Source of the DNA: Bdellovibrio bacteriovorus
GTDB taxonomy: Bacteria > Bdellovibrionota > Bdellovibrionia > Bdellovibrionales > Bdellovibrionaceae
Reading direction: 5' to 3'
Assembly: GCF_002208115.1 (NCBI RefSeq)
Contig: NZ_CP020946.1
Location: 1,798,001 to 1,862,000, forward strand
Length of the DNA: 64,000 nt
The notes below the pieces were generated by a model that did no database searches, was not told where the DNA came from, and was given only the letters and a program-made list of their open reading frames with translations. Below are positions 36,186 through 43,873 of the stretch, piece by piece (position 1 is the first letter of the stretch; each line of letters starts with the position of its first letter). Position numbers and translations under genes: made by a program.

Positions 36186-36584
36186 CTAAAGGCTTTCAGC
36201 TCTTCTCATAACCAAGTAAGCCACTTCCTGATCGGAAAGTTCAGCAGAAGCTTCGACTTGCGCACGCGCCAGGAAATCACGCTCATAGTTCATTGCCTGC
36301 GCCAGTGCCGGAGTCGGCTCGCCACCTTCAGCAAGGAAGGTTGCCGCGTCCTGATCGGCGTGCAGATAAACTGCCTGAGAATGGTTGGCAGTGATGTCGC
36401 TCAAGAACAGAGCTGATGTGGAAAGCAGCAAGCCTGCCAATACACCATCACCGAAATCGCTGTGACCATGATGGCCACCGTGGCCACGGCCGTGCTCCGG
36501 GCGCGGTCTGTGGTGAGGACGAGCCATTGCCGATTCCATGCCGATACCCATGATCAACAAAGAGACCAGTACTAGTTTTTTCAT
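36186..36584 (-). CDS. Small secreted His-rich protein
   Basis: The product has 132 residues with a signal peptide (cleavage near residue 21, ...MESAMA). Right after it comes a His/Gly/Arg-rich stretch (residues 22-42, including HGRGHGGHHGHSD), which could bind metals such as Zn, Cu or Ni. A short hydrophobic region follows (VLAGLLLSTSALFL) and then a helical C terminus. The ATG overlaps the upstream stop by one base (TAATG) with AGGAGG in front, so translation is coupled to the DUF4105 gene. I do not recognise a family. A joint envelope function with the DUF4105 protein is likely from gene order. Confidence 0.75.
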   Translation of the reverse strand: MKKLVLVSLLIMGIGMESAMARPHHRPRPEHGRGHGGHHGHSDFGDGVLAGLLLSTSALFLSDITANHSQAVYLHADQDAATFLAEGGEPTPALAQAMNYERDFLARAQVEASAELSDQEVAYLVMRRAESL

Positions 36585-38482
36585 TAAAACCTCCTGCGGT
36601 TTGTTAGTTGTTCCAGGTTCTGTTTAATTCCAACAAGCTCCCGGTCGATGCCGGGGAACTTTTTCATAACCAATTCTTTGTAAGCCCCGCCCCACTTGAT
36701 GCCCTCTTGCAGGCGCAAGGCGACCTCTTCATCAGAAACCACTTCGGCGGCCAGCGGCACACCGTAACCCCCTTGAGCCAGCTTCCATGGCAGTCGGTTT
36801 TGTGAAGCCTGATTGATGCCGGCAATAACCTGCACAAACGCAGCTTCGCGGTTGTCGCCTTGAAGCAGGCGGGCAATCAGTTTTCCCTGCAGGCCTTGCT
36901 GCACCAGATGGGCGTATTTTTCCAGCATGTAGGCATTGCCGATGTCTTCGAAGGTCTCAAGCGTTTCATACACTTTTGCGCGGTCTGAGGCTTTGGAATA
37001 TTCTGCCCATTCGGACAAATCACGATACCCGAGGAAGAACGGGCGCATGTGATTAAAGGCCTTGTCCAGGGATTCTTTCTGACTTGGGAAGAAGTAACCT
37101 TTGCGTTTGGCATCCTTTTCATCTTTTAAAAGGCCTTCATCCACCAACTGATGCAATTTCAAATTACGATAAACTCCCAAAGGGCTTGCCGCAAAGGTGT
37201 CCTGATAGGAATGATTCTTTGGCAAAGCTGCGCGCATCAATTGGTCGGTTTCTGAAGCACAGTTGTTGGACAGGAATTTGTAATCGCCCGCGTAACTCCA
37301 GTAATGTTCCAGGGCACTTTCCACCAGAATTTTCTTTTCCGCGGCAGAGATCTTTAACGGCAGGCTGATCAGATCGCGCCATTGACCGCGGGTGTATTCA
37401 TCAATCACTTCATTCATTGAAAACGTCATGATTTGTGACGGATACTTTCCGGTCAGGCCGTCCCAGTAATTCACAATCACATCATCAATATTGGCGCGAT
37501 AACTTAGCACCACGTGGTAGGCCACATCCGCCAGGCATTCCGGGCCTACAGTTTTGCGCGTCGGTGCGCAGACCACCAGTCGAAGCATTGAGTGCCCCCA
37601 GCGGCTCATAATCTCTTCACCCTTGCTGGCAAAAAGGAAATGGACTTCGTAAACCTTGGCAGGATCGATGTCGATTTTCCACGCCCCCGTACTGGTGTAA
37701 AGATGAGTGACGGGCGCACAGTTTTCGGCAGCAAATGGAACAAATCCTGTCAGGCGCTGGAAATAAGTGTGGAAAGAAGGTTTACGGCACTGATAAGAGG
37801 GGTCCGTTAAAAACTGCGTGAAGTTGTATGCAAAATGCTCATCCGGAGAATCCAATTCGTGGATGTTTCCCAGTCGCACTGGAAGTTCATTTTTGCTTTG
37901 AATGCGATTCCCCTTAAAGTCCGACAGGTTCTTGTAAGCAGGGGAGCCGGAAACACGGTAAGAACTTTTCAGATAATACTGGCAGATCGGAAACAGATTG
38001 CCATTCTGACGATCGGTTTCGTGCTGGAATTCACAACTGGAAAGAGCGGCCTTGTCGGTGGCATTGTCCCAGTGTTTGTCTGAGCGGTCATACAGGCGGG
38101 AAATTTCAAAGATCAAGGCCCGTGCGGCGATGTTTTGAATGCTGTCGCCGGCGCAAGGGGACTTGGATCCTTTGAGGTAAGGCAAAAGACCTTTATGCAG
38201 ATAGATGCGTTTACGGAATTTTAAGATGCTGCTTTTAACCAGGTCTTTATAGTTCACATCTTTGCTGCACAGATTTCCTGGAAGTGAACTCATGTCTTTA
38301 AAGTCGATTGTTTGTGGACCCACGAACTTGATCACTTGTGGTGGCAGACGCATTTCTGTTTTTGAAAGGAATTCCCGGATCAGTGTCGTATTGACCTCGG
38401 AGTCAGCACTCAATGACGCGGCATTCGCGCTGATCATCGCAAAAAACACAAGGCCCAGAACTGTAAGTGATCTGTATTTCAT
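36584..38482 (-). CDS. Secreted DUF4105 (Lnb-type) protein
   Basis: The product has 632 residues with a signal peptide (1-~21, ...AMISANA). The middle (about 265-430) matches DUF4105: VHFLFASKGEEIMSRWGHSM with the S-R-W-G-H signature, VAYHVVLSYRANIDD, and LSNNCASETDQLMR, where N-C-A/T is the conserved Cys motif. The same domain forms the N-terminal part of Lnb, which moves an acyl chain within lipoproteins to make lyso-form lipoproteins, so a Cys-His-type acyl transfer or hydrolysis in the periplasm is possible. The membrane domain of Lnb itself is not seen. It is coupled by a one-base overlap to the His-rich gene downstream. Function remains uncertain. Confidence 0.8.
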   Translation of the reverse strand: MKYRSLTVLGLVFFAMISANAASLSADSEVNTTLIREFLSKTEMRLPPQVIKFVGPQTIDFKDMSSLPGNLCSKDVNYKDLVKSSILKFRKRIYLHKGLLPYLKGSKSPCAGDSIQNIAARALIFEISRLYDRSDKHWDNATDKAALSSCEFQHETDRQNGNLFPICQYYLKSSYRVSGSPAYKNLSDFKGNRIQSKNELPVRLGNIHELDSPDEHFAYNFTQFLTDPSYQCRKPSFHTYFQRLTGFVPFAAENCAPVTHLYTSTGAWKIDIDPAKVYEVHFLFASKGEEIMSRWGHSMLRLVVCAPTRKTVGPECLADVAYHVVLSYRANIDDVIVNYWDGLTGKYPSQIMTFSMNEVIDEYTRGQWRDLISLPLKISAAEKKILVESALEHYWSYAGDYKFLSNNCASETDQLMRAALPKNHSYQDTFAASPLGVYRNLKLHQLVDEGLLKDEKDAKRKGYFFPSQKESLDKAFNHMRPFFLGYRDLSEWAEYSKASDRAKVYETLETFEDIGNAYMLEKYAHLVQQGLQGKLIARLLQGDNREAAFVQVIAGINQASQNRLPWKLAQGGYGVPLAAEVVSDEEVALRLQEGIKWGGAYKELVMKKFPGIDRELVGIKQNLEQLTNRRRF

Positions 38483-38689
38483 ATGAATACCATTCCTCTG
38501 AGCCCATCAGAAATGGGCTGGTCGCACAATGACTCCAAAAAGCACAAGCAGTGTCCTTAGAGCAAACTCAGTGCCAAAAGGGTGGTAACAAAAATTTAGT
38601 AAATTATGGAATTACTAAGAGGAAATGATGGAACAATTGTGGAGCAGAGCGTAGAGATTCTGAGTCCTACGGACTGCTCAGCGGAACTA

Positions 38690-39241
38690 TCACTTAAGAT
38701 TCTGAATCAGAGTTTTGCCCAGGGTTTTGAAGCTTTTCATTTCGCCGCGAATGCGCGCCACCTGCAGTCCCCCTTGAATGCTGGCTTGAATCAGATCAGC
38801 GGTTTCCTCGATGGGAAGATTTTTTCGGAAAGTTTTTTCGCGAATGCCCTGCTTCAGTGTGCGAATCAGCCACGCTCTTTGTCCCAGATGAAACTGCAGC
38901 AGTTTTTTCTTCATGGCGTTTGAAACCGCCCCAAAATCCGCGCACAAAACTCCCCCGGGGCAGATCTTGTGATCCGCACCGATTTTGACAAACATCTGGA
39001 TCAGTTGTTCCATTTTTTCTTCGGCAGAGAGATGCTCTCTTTTTAAGGCCCAGTCGGAATAGGACTTTTGGTATTCCTCGATCAGAGCCATACCCAGGTC
39101 TTCTTTTGAGGCGAAATAGTAATGCAGACTGGCTTTGCGGATGCCCAGGGCGTCTGCGACGGTCTGAAAGCTGAAGCCGTTAAACCCCAGGGTTTGCAGA
39201 TAATGGCGTCCCAGGTCCAGGGCGCGGGTTCTAGTGTCCAT
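38690..39241 (-). CDS. TetR/AcrR family transcriptional regulator
   Basis: The 183-residue protein has the TetR N-terminal helix-turn-helix at about residues 10-55 (FSFQTVADALGIRKASLHYYFASKEDLGMALIEEY), with the family signature A-L-G-I-R-K-x-S-x-x-Y-Y-F. The rest is helical ligand-binding domain. It is divergent from a thiolase gene, and the shared region carries a perfect palindrome placed right after the -10 box of the thiolase promoter. Repression of the thiolase gene, relieved by an acyl-CoA or related ligand, is the likely arrangement, as for FadR-type TetR proteins; this is inference. Confidence 0.92.
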   Translation of the reverse strand: MDTRTRALDLGRHYLQTLGFNGFSFQTVADALGIRKASLHYYFASKEDLGMALIEEYQKSYSDWALKREHLSAEEKMEQLIQMFVKIGADHKICPGGVLCADFGAVSNAMKKKLLQFHLGQRAWLIRTLKQGIREKTFRKNLPIEETADLIQASIQGGLQVARIRGEMKSFKTLGKTLIQNLK

Positions 39242-39261
39242 ACTCTAATCCTTTTCAGCTC

Positions 39262-39290
39262 TTGCATTCACGGGCCGACAGGGATATTAT
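39262..39290 (+). promoter_or_regulatory. Sigma-70-type promoter of the thiolase gene
   Basis: TTGCAT (39262-39267), a 17-base spacer and TATTAT (39285-39290). This is a close match to the housekeeping consensus with ideal spacing. It lies upstream of the thiolase start at 39367, which would leave a leader of roughly 70 bases. Confidence 0.7.
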
Positions 39291-39308
39291 CTACCTATCA
39301 GTAGGTAG
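39291..39308. promoter_or_regulatory. Probable TetR operator palindrome
   Basis: CTACCTA (39291-39297) and TAGGTAG (39302-39308) are perfect inverted repeats around TCAG. They start directly after the -10 box, so a bound repressor would block transcription initiation. The size and spacing are typical of TetR-family sites, and the divergent gene at 38690-39241 encodes such a regulator. Confidence 0.75.
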
Positions 39309-39366
39309 GTATCAAGCAGAATTACTGCAGGTAACCAGAATAGGTACCAGAACAGGACAGGTAAAT

Positions 39367-40650
39367 ATGAGCAACCGTAAAACCATGAGACCCGTCGCCA
39401 TCCTGGCCGGCTCCAGAACTCCGTTCACAAAATCCTTCACACATTATTCCCGCACTTCGAATCGGGAACTGATGACGGCGACGGTCCGTGATCTGGTCGA
39501 CAAGACCCAGTTGCGCGGGGCTTTGCTGGGGGATGTGTCTTTGGGGGCGGTGATGAAAAACGCCTCCGACTGGAACCTGGCCCGGGAAACTGTTCTGGGG
39601 GCCGGACTTGATCCACACACGCCGGGTTATGATGTGCAACGTGCCTGCGGTACGGGGCTTGAGACGGTGGCACAAATTGCCCTGAAGATCGCCTCAGGCC
39701 AGATCGAAAGCGGCATTGGCGGCGGTACCGATACCAACAGTGATATCGCCGGTGTTTTGCCGCATGAATTTTCCTGGATCATGATGGAAGCACAAAAAGA
39801 AAAAACTTTGGGTGGGCGTCTGAAAAAGTTCGCCGAACTAAAACTTCAGTATCTGAAGCCGCGTTTCCCTAACGTGCAGGAACCACGCACTGGCAAATCC
39901 ATGGGTGATCACACGGAAATGATGGTGAAAGATTGGATGATCACGCGCGAGGCCCAGGACGAACTGGCTTATCACAGTCATCAGAACGCCGCCAAAGCGT
40001 ATGCGGATGGCTTTTATAAAGACCTCGTGTTTGAATTTAAAGGTCTGAAGCAGGACATCTTTGTTCGTCCCGACACGACCATGGAAAAGCTGGCAAAACT
40101 CAAACCCGCCTTTGATTTCAATGGCACGGGCACGCTGACTGCCGGCAACAGCACTCCGCTGACTGATGGCGCCTCCGCCGTGCTTTTGGGCAGCGAGGAA
40201 TTTGCCAAAGAGAAAAACCTGCCGGTGCTGGCGTATTTTGTGGATGCTGATTACGCGGCCGTGGACTTTGTAAAAGGCGAAGGTCTTTTGATGGCCCCGA
40301 CACGCGCGGTGGCTAATCTTCTTCGCCGCAATAACCTGACTTTGCAGGATTTCGACTTCTATGAGATTCACGAAGCCTTCGCGGGCCAGGTGCTCTGCAC
40401 TTTGAAGGCCTGGGAAGATGAGCAATACTGCCGCACACAACTGGGCTGGGACAAGGCACTGGGATCCATTGATCGTTCCAAAATGAACGTCAAAGGTGGA
40501 AGTCTTGCACTGGGCCATCCCTTTGCGGCGACCGGTGGAAGAATTGTGGCCAGCCTTGCCAAGATGCTCGCACAAAAGGGTTCCGGTCGTGGGCTGATCT
40601 CCATCTGTACCGCAGGTGGTATGGGTGTGGCCGCGATCATTGAAAGATAG
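39367..40650 (+). CDS. Thiolase (acetyl-CoA C-acyltransferase, FadI/FadA-like)
   Basis: The start is ATG at 39367 (MSNRKTMRPVAILAGSRTPF); the frame is open further up but this overlaps the operator and promoter. The 427 residues fit the longer FadI-type thiolases. Motifs are DVQRACGTGLETVAQIALKI with the acyl Cys (near residue 91), FNGTGTLTAGNSTPLTDGAS, EIHEAFAGQVL with the His, KGGSLALGHPFAATGGRIV, and the last catalytic Cys in SICTAGGMGVAAIIE. Probably the last step of fatty-acid beta-oxidation, unlike the shorter thiolase at 7387 that sits with a CoA-transferase. Controlled by the divergent TetR protein. A hairpin terminator follows. The usual partner FadJ/FadB gene is not adjacent. Confidence 0.93.
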   Translation: MSNRKTMRPVAILAGSRTPFTKSFTHYSRTSNRELMTATVRDLVDKTQLRGALLGDVSLGAVMKNASDWNLARETVLGAGLDPHTPGYDVQRACGTGLETVAQIALKIASGQIESGIGGGTDTNSDIAGVLPHEFSWIMMEAQKEKTLGGRLKKFAELKLQYLKPRFPNVQEPRTGKSMGDHTEMMVKDWMITREAQDELAYHSHQNAAKAYADGFYKDLVFEFKGLKQDIFVRPDTTMEKLAKLKPAFDFNGTGTLTAGNSTPLTDGASAVLLGSEEFAKEKNLPVLAYFVDADYAAVDFVKGEGLLMAPTRAVANLLRRNNLTLQDFDFYEIHEAFAGQVLCTLKAWEDEQYCRTQLGWDKALGSIDRSKMNVKGGSLALGHPFAATGGRIVASLAKMLAQKGSGRGLISICTAGGMGVAAIIER

Positions 40651-40663
40651 TAATCGTTTTTCT

Positions 40664-40700
40664 TCCGGGCAGGACCTCCCACTGCCCGGACCACCTTTAT
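40664..40700 (+). terminator. Terminator-like hairpin after the thiolase
   Basis: TCCGGGCAG (40664-40672) and CTGCCCGGA (40682-40690) are perfect nine-base arms. The following CCACCTTTATT is only a weak T-tract, so termination efficiency is uncertain. Confidence 0.65.
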
Positions 40701-40774
40701 TAAAATCTCCTAACTCGATCTTTAGCTAAGCTTTGTCTATATTCCCTCGCCATTAAACAATGCAGGAGAATTAT

Positions 40775-40974
40775 ATGATGAATCTGTCCATTTTTATTTT
40801 GATCAGCTTGCTTTCCGCAGCCGCGTTCGCTGACACCACCATGATTTGCAGTATGGGAGACATCGCCGATATGGACATTCAAGTGCAGTCACTTGAAGGC
40901 CAGCAAGAGCGTCTGACCGCTATGATGTGCAGTTTGCGGCAAAGGATGTGATCTTCACCGCGTCCTGCAAGTAA
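40775..40974 (+). pseudogene. Small secreted protein gene, apparently frameshifted near its end
   Basis: GCAGGAG (40762-40768) precedes ATGATG at 40775. The frame encodes a signal peptide (MMNLSIFILISLLSAAAFA) and a short mature part with DTTMICSMGDIADMDIQVQS, stopping at TGA 40949-40951 after 58 residues. In another frame the next bases read RYDVQFAAKDVIFTASCK and stop at TAA 40972-40974. That end, with an alternating strand pattern and a Cys near the terminus that could pair with the early Cys, looks like the natural C terminus of the same protein. An indel near 40905-40920 would explain it. A real short protein with an unusual end, or a sequence error, are the alternatives. Confidence 0.5.
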
Positions 40975-40976
40975 GA

Positions 40977-41777
40977 CTACTTGATGGTTGCGCCCAGGCC
41001 GTATTTGCTGGGTGACTGGGCGTAAACGGATTCGGCCTCTGGCAGCCAGCTTTTCAGATTGTTTTTACGGGTCTGATCAGACGGGTGCGTGGAGATAAAC
41101 TCTGGCGGAGCCGCGCCCTGTTTTGCGGCATTCATGCGATCCCACAACACCAAAGATTCTTTCGGGTCGTATCCGGCTTTGGCCATATAGATCTGACCCT
41201 TTTTGTCTGCGGATGTTTCGTCTCCGCGGCTGAATTTTCTTTCCAGGAATGTCAGGGCAAAGCCAGCGGCTGCGCCACCCAGGGCGCTCCACTTGCGGCA
41301 TTCATCTGTTTTACAAAGCAATTGTCCCCCGACGACGGTGGCGCCCGCAATCAGGATGCCGGCATAGCTTTGTTGTTTGGCGCGGATATAGCCTTCCATC
41401 CCGTGGCGCAAAGTCGCGTGAGCCACCTCATGCCCCATGACCGCAGCCAGGGCGCCTTCGGTTTTTAGCACGGGCATGATGCCGGTATAAACCGCCATTT
41501 TTCCACCGGGCATGCACCAGGCATTCACTTCGGGGCTGTCGATCAGGATGACTTCCCACTGAAAGTTTTCACCAGAGGCCTTGGCGATTCGATCGGCCAC
41601 GCGCTGAACCATCGCGGTCCATTCTTTGTTGGTGGAGATTTTGGATTTGGTTTTGATTTCCGCGTAAGCTTTCTCCGCTTCGGCGTTGATGTCCGCTTCG
41701 TTCACTTTCGGTGTCAGAGTGGAGCAACTGATAAGCATGGATGTCATTAGCAGGGCGATGAGTCTCATTGTTTTCAT
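40977..41777 (-). CDS. M48-family metallopeptidase lipoprotein
   Basis: The start at 41777 (MKTMRLIALLMTSMLISC) gives a lipoprotein signal with acylation at Cys18; the frame is open much further up but there overlaps the tRNA gene. The 266 residues carry the zinc-binding motif HEVAHATLRHGME (H-E-x-x-H) and the downstream metal-ligand Glu region RGDETSADKKGQIYMAKAGYD, typical of the BepA/YfgC/LoiP/YggG group of peptidase M48. These act in outer-membrane protein quality control in the periplasm. The STHPSDQTRKNNL motif is also standard. The gene is alone, and its end lies two bases past the end of the shifted reading frame of the small gene before it. Confidence 0.92.
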   Translation of the reverse strand: MKTMRLIALLMTSMLISCSTLTPKVNEADINAEAEKAYAEIKTKSKISTNKEWTAMVQRVADRIAKASGENFQWEVILIDSPEVNAWCMPGGKMAVYTGIMPVLKTEGALAAVMGHEVAHATLRHGMEGYIRAKQQSYAGILIAGATVVGGQLLCKTDECRKWSALGGAAAGFALTFLERKFSRGDETSADKKGQIYMAKAGYDPKESLVLWDRMNAAKQGAAPPEFISTHPSDQTRKNNLKSWLPEAESVYAQSPSKYGLGATIK

Positions 41778-41902
41778 GAAACTAAGATAGCGCAGAAAAA
41801 GCGCAAAAATCAATCTGCCGGAGCAAGAGCCTTTGTTTACTAAAACTGTTTGTGATCTGACGGGGAATTGCTTGAAAGCAGACAGGAAAAAAAGGAAGAA
41901 AA

Positions 41903-41978
41903 TGGTGCGAATAACTGGACTTGAACCAGTGACCTCTTCCATGTCAAGGAAGCGCGCTACCAACTACGCTATATCCGC
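41903..41978 (-). tRNA. tRNA-Val (anticodon GAC)
   Basis: A complete cloverleaf can be drawn on the minus strand. The acceptor GCGGATA (5' end at 41978) pairs with TATTCGC. The D arm is GCGT/GCGC with an AGTTGGTA loop. The anticodon stem CTTCC/GGAAG carries loop TTGACAT with anticodon GAC. The T arm is ACTGG/CCAGT with TTCAAGT. The discriminator is A and CCA is encoded (41903-41905). The anticodon and overall sequence resemble known bacterial tRNA-Val(GAC). Confidence 0.96.
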
Positions 41979-42111
41979 ACATGTGAAAACTGAACAGACC
42001 AAAATCTATCTTATTAAGAGATAGGCAGCAATCATGGATGCGGGTGGTCAGGGGTCCCGTTTTAACGAAAGGGGGTCTAAACTGGGGCCTTTCGCCTGAA
42101 GGAGTTCATCT

Positions 42112-42723
42112 ATGATCGAGTTTTACACCGCCTCCACCCCCAACGGCCGCAAAGTGACCATCATGCTGGAAGAATTGGGCCTTGCCTACAACCTGCACAA
42201 GGTGAGCCTGAAGGATCTGGAGCAAAAAAAGCCGGAGTTTCTGGCGATGAACCCGAATGGAAAAATCCCCACCATCATCGACAACAAGGGGCCGGAAGGG
42301 CAGACGACGGTGTTTGAAAGCGGTGCTATCCTTTATTATCTGGCCGAAAAGCACGGGAAGTTTCTGGGCGATTCTTTGCCGGAAAAAACCCGCACGATGC
42401 AGTGGGTGATGTTCCAGATGTCGGCGATTGGACCGATCTTTGGGAATTACTATTATGGTCTGAACACGCTGACCCCGCACAACCCGGGGTTTATCGAGCG
42501 CTTTGAAAAAGAGGCACGTCGTCTGGTGGGGGTGATGGAAATCCAGCTTTCCGGGAACAAGTACCTTTCGGGTGAAAGTTACACCATCGCCGACATGGTG
42601 ACATATCCTTGGGTGGCAGGATTTATTCATGCCCAGCCGGGCTGGTTTGAAGACAAGCCGGCAGTGAAGCGCTGGGCTGAGCTGGTGGGAGCTCGCCCCG
42701 CAGTTCAAAAAGCCATGGCTTAA
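42112..42723 (+). CDS. Glutathione S-transferase family protein
   Basis: The product has 203 residues. AAGGAG lies in front of the ATG. The N-terminal thioredoxin-like domain (1-~80) shows MIEFYTASTPNGRKVTIMLE, with the NGRKV element typical of the YfcG/YghU-type and Nu-class GSTs, and MNPNGKIPTIID and FESGAILYYLAEKHGKFL with the cis-Pro and E-S glutathione-contact pair. The C-terminal helical domain contains SGESYTIADMVTYPW, the N-capping and hydrophobic staple region. Cytoplasmic; these proteins often reduce disulfide bonds or detoxify electrophiles. Single gene, no linked genes that reveal a substrate. Confidence 0.92.
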   Translation: MIEFYTASTPNGRKVTIMLEELGLAYNLHKVSLKDLEQKKPEFLAMNPNGKIPTIIDNKGPEGQTTVFESGAILYYLAEKHGKFLGDSLPEKTRTMQWVMFQMSAIGPIFGNYYYGLNTLTPHNPGFIERFEKEARRLVGVMEIQLSGNKYLSGESYTIADMVTYPWVAGFIHAQPGWFEDKPAVKRWAELVGARPAVQKAMA

Positions 42724-42848
42724 GCGCCCCTTCTTGGCCTCTGCCAACTCTTTAGACAGTGTTCCGCAGTTATCCGAGAATAGATTGATTTTGGAACAGG
42801 CACAGTTGTCGCTATTCTCCGCGATGAACATTTATAAAGGAGAATACA

Positions 42849-43304
42849 ATGAAAGCCTCTCATTTGTTGTTTGCGGTTGTTATGGTGGCCAGTGCCACAT
42901 CTTTCGCTGAAAGAGCCGGGAACGCCTGGAAAAACGAGGTTCGTTCCGAGGGTCAGGGTCAGTATTTTATCGATCAGGAAGGCAATAAATACTGCACGCA
43001 TGAAGGAACGCGTTTTGCGCATTCAATCCAAGACGGAACTCTGGTCGTGATGGATAAAGAGACCGGAAAGTCTGCCAAGTATTTCAGTAAAGTGGGCTTC
43101 ACCAAAAAAGGATTTGTAGTGTCGATGAAAAGTGAAACGGGTGATGAGTCACTGCCGGTATTCATCGGTGAGTCTGAGCAGGGAACACACTACTTCAACA
43201 GCCTTGGTGATGTTCAAGCCGGACAGTTGGATGAGGGTTTTTCTTTTGGTGAAATTGCCAATGTGAAGACCAAGACTTATACGCTGATGTGCTCTAAAAA
43301 ATAA
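42849..43304 (+). CDS. Secreted protein of unknown function
   Basis: AAAGGAG stands seven bases before the ATG. The product has 151 residues with a signal peptide (1-~20, ...ASATSFA). The mature part is hydrophilic, beta-rich and has two Cys (in NKYCTHEGTRF and near the end TLMCSKK) that may pair. No family is recognised. Short secreted proteins with the Cys-near-the-end layout recur in this window (40775, 53769), which may indicate a Bdellovibrio-type secreted group, although I see no direct sequence similarity strong enough to prove it. Confidence 0.75.
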   Translation: MKASHLLFAVVMVASATSFAERAGNAWKNEVRSEGQGQYFIDQEGNKYCTHEGTRFAHSIQDGTLVVMDKETGKSAKYFSKVGFTKKGFVVSMKSETGDESLPVFIGESEQGTHYFNSLGDVQAGQLDEGFSFGEIANVKTKTYTLMCSKK

Positions 43305-43361
43305 GCTTCAATTTCACGCAACTAATTGCTGCATTGTGGGCCTTCTTGAAGTGGATTAAAA

Positions 43362-43384
43362 ATCCATCCATCCATCCATCCATC
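43362..43384 (+). repeat. ATCC tetranucleotide tandem repeat, 5.75 copies
   Basis: Five ATCC units and a final ATC run without interruption and end directly at the Shine-Dalgarno AAGGAGG (43385-43391) of the next gene. Short tandem tetramers of this kind can gain or lose copies by slippage. Confidence 0.9.
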
Positions 43385-43396
43385 AAGGAGGCCTTT

Positions 43397-43873
43397 GTGC
43401 TTAAAATGATCCCTGTTCTGTCTTTGTTACTGGGCTCTCAAGCCCTTGCCCATGTGTCCCTGGAAAATCCTCAAGCCGCTGCTGGCAGCTATTACAAGGC
43501 TGTTGTGCGCGTACCTCATGGCTGCGATGCCACAGCCACCACGTCTTTGACGGTGCATTTGCCCAAGGGCTTCATCACGCCTAAACCCATGCCGAAGCCA
43601 GGCTGGGATGTGGCGGTTGAAACAGACACCAGCGGTGTTGCCACGGCAGTGAAGTTCAGCGGTGGAAACTTGCCGGATGCATTCTATGACGAATTTGTGA
43701 TTCGGGCGAAAATCACGGCCCCGGCAAATTCAACCTTGTATTTCAAAGTCTCACAGGTCTGTGAAAAAGGTCAGATTGACTGGTTTGATATCCCGGTTCC
43801 AGGTCAGGATGAGCACGAACTGGCGGCTCCGGCGGCAAGCTTGAAAATCACCGCAGGAGCTTCGGGCCACTAG
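43397..43873 (+). CDS. YcnI/DUF1775-like secreted protein
   Basis: GTG start at 43397, five bases after AAGGAGG. The 158 residues begin with a signal peptide (...LLLGSQALAHVSLENPQA). The domain pattern is YcnI-like: mature N-terminal His immediately after the signal (HVSLENP), YYKAVVRVPHGCDATATTSL, then the VHLPKGFITPKPMPKPGW stretch and the PANSTLYFKVSQVCEKG end. YcnI domains bind copper through the N-terminal His; that residue is present here, but the often-linked copper genes (CopC/CopD, PCuAC) are not adjacent. Its stop interlocks with the ttcA stop (CTAG 43870-43873). The ATCC repeat lies in its leader. Confidence 0.85.
   Translation: MLKMIPVLSLLLGSQALAHVSLENPQAAAGSYYKAVVRVPHGCDATATTSLTVHLPKGFITPKPMPKPGWDVAVETDTSGVATAVKFSGGNLPDAFYDEFVIRAKITAPANSTLYFKVSQVCEKGQIDWFDIPVPGQDEHELAAPAASLKITAGASGH

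Noticed and set aside
38655-38690. Inverted repeat after the TetR gene (AGTCC/GGACT)
   Set aside because: Only five bases of perfect pairing around three bases and no T-run in either direction; too weak to call a terminator.
38606-38923. Plus-strand frame opposite the TetR gene
   Set aside because: No Shine-Dalgarno and no domain. The TetR helix-turn-helix is on the other strand.
39262-39366. Longer N terminus for the FadI-like thiolase
   Set aside because: It would run through the promoter and the operator palindrome; the family N terminus begins near MRPVAILAGSRTPF just after 39367.
41778-41963. Upstream extension of the M48 gene with an earlier start
   Set aside because: The extension overlaps the tRNA-Val gene and would destroy the lipoprotein signal that begins at 41777.
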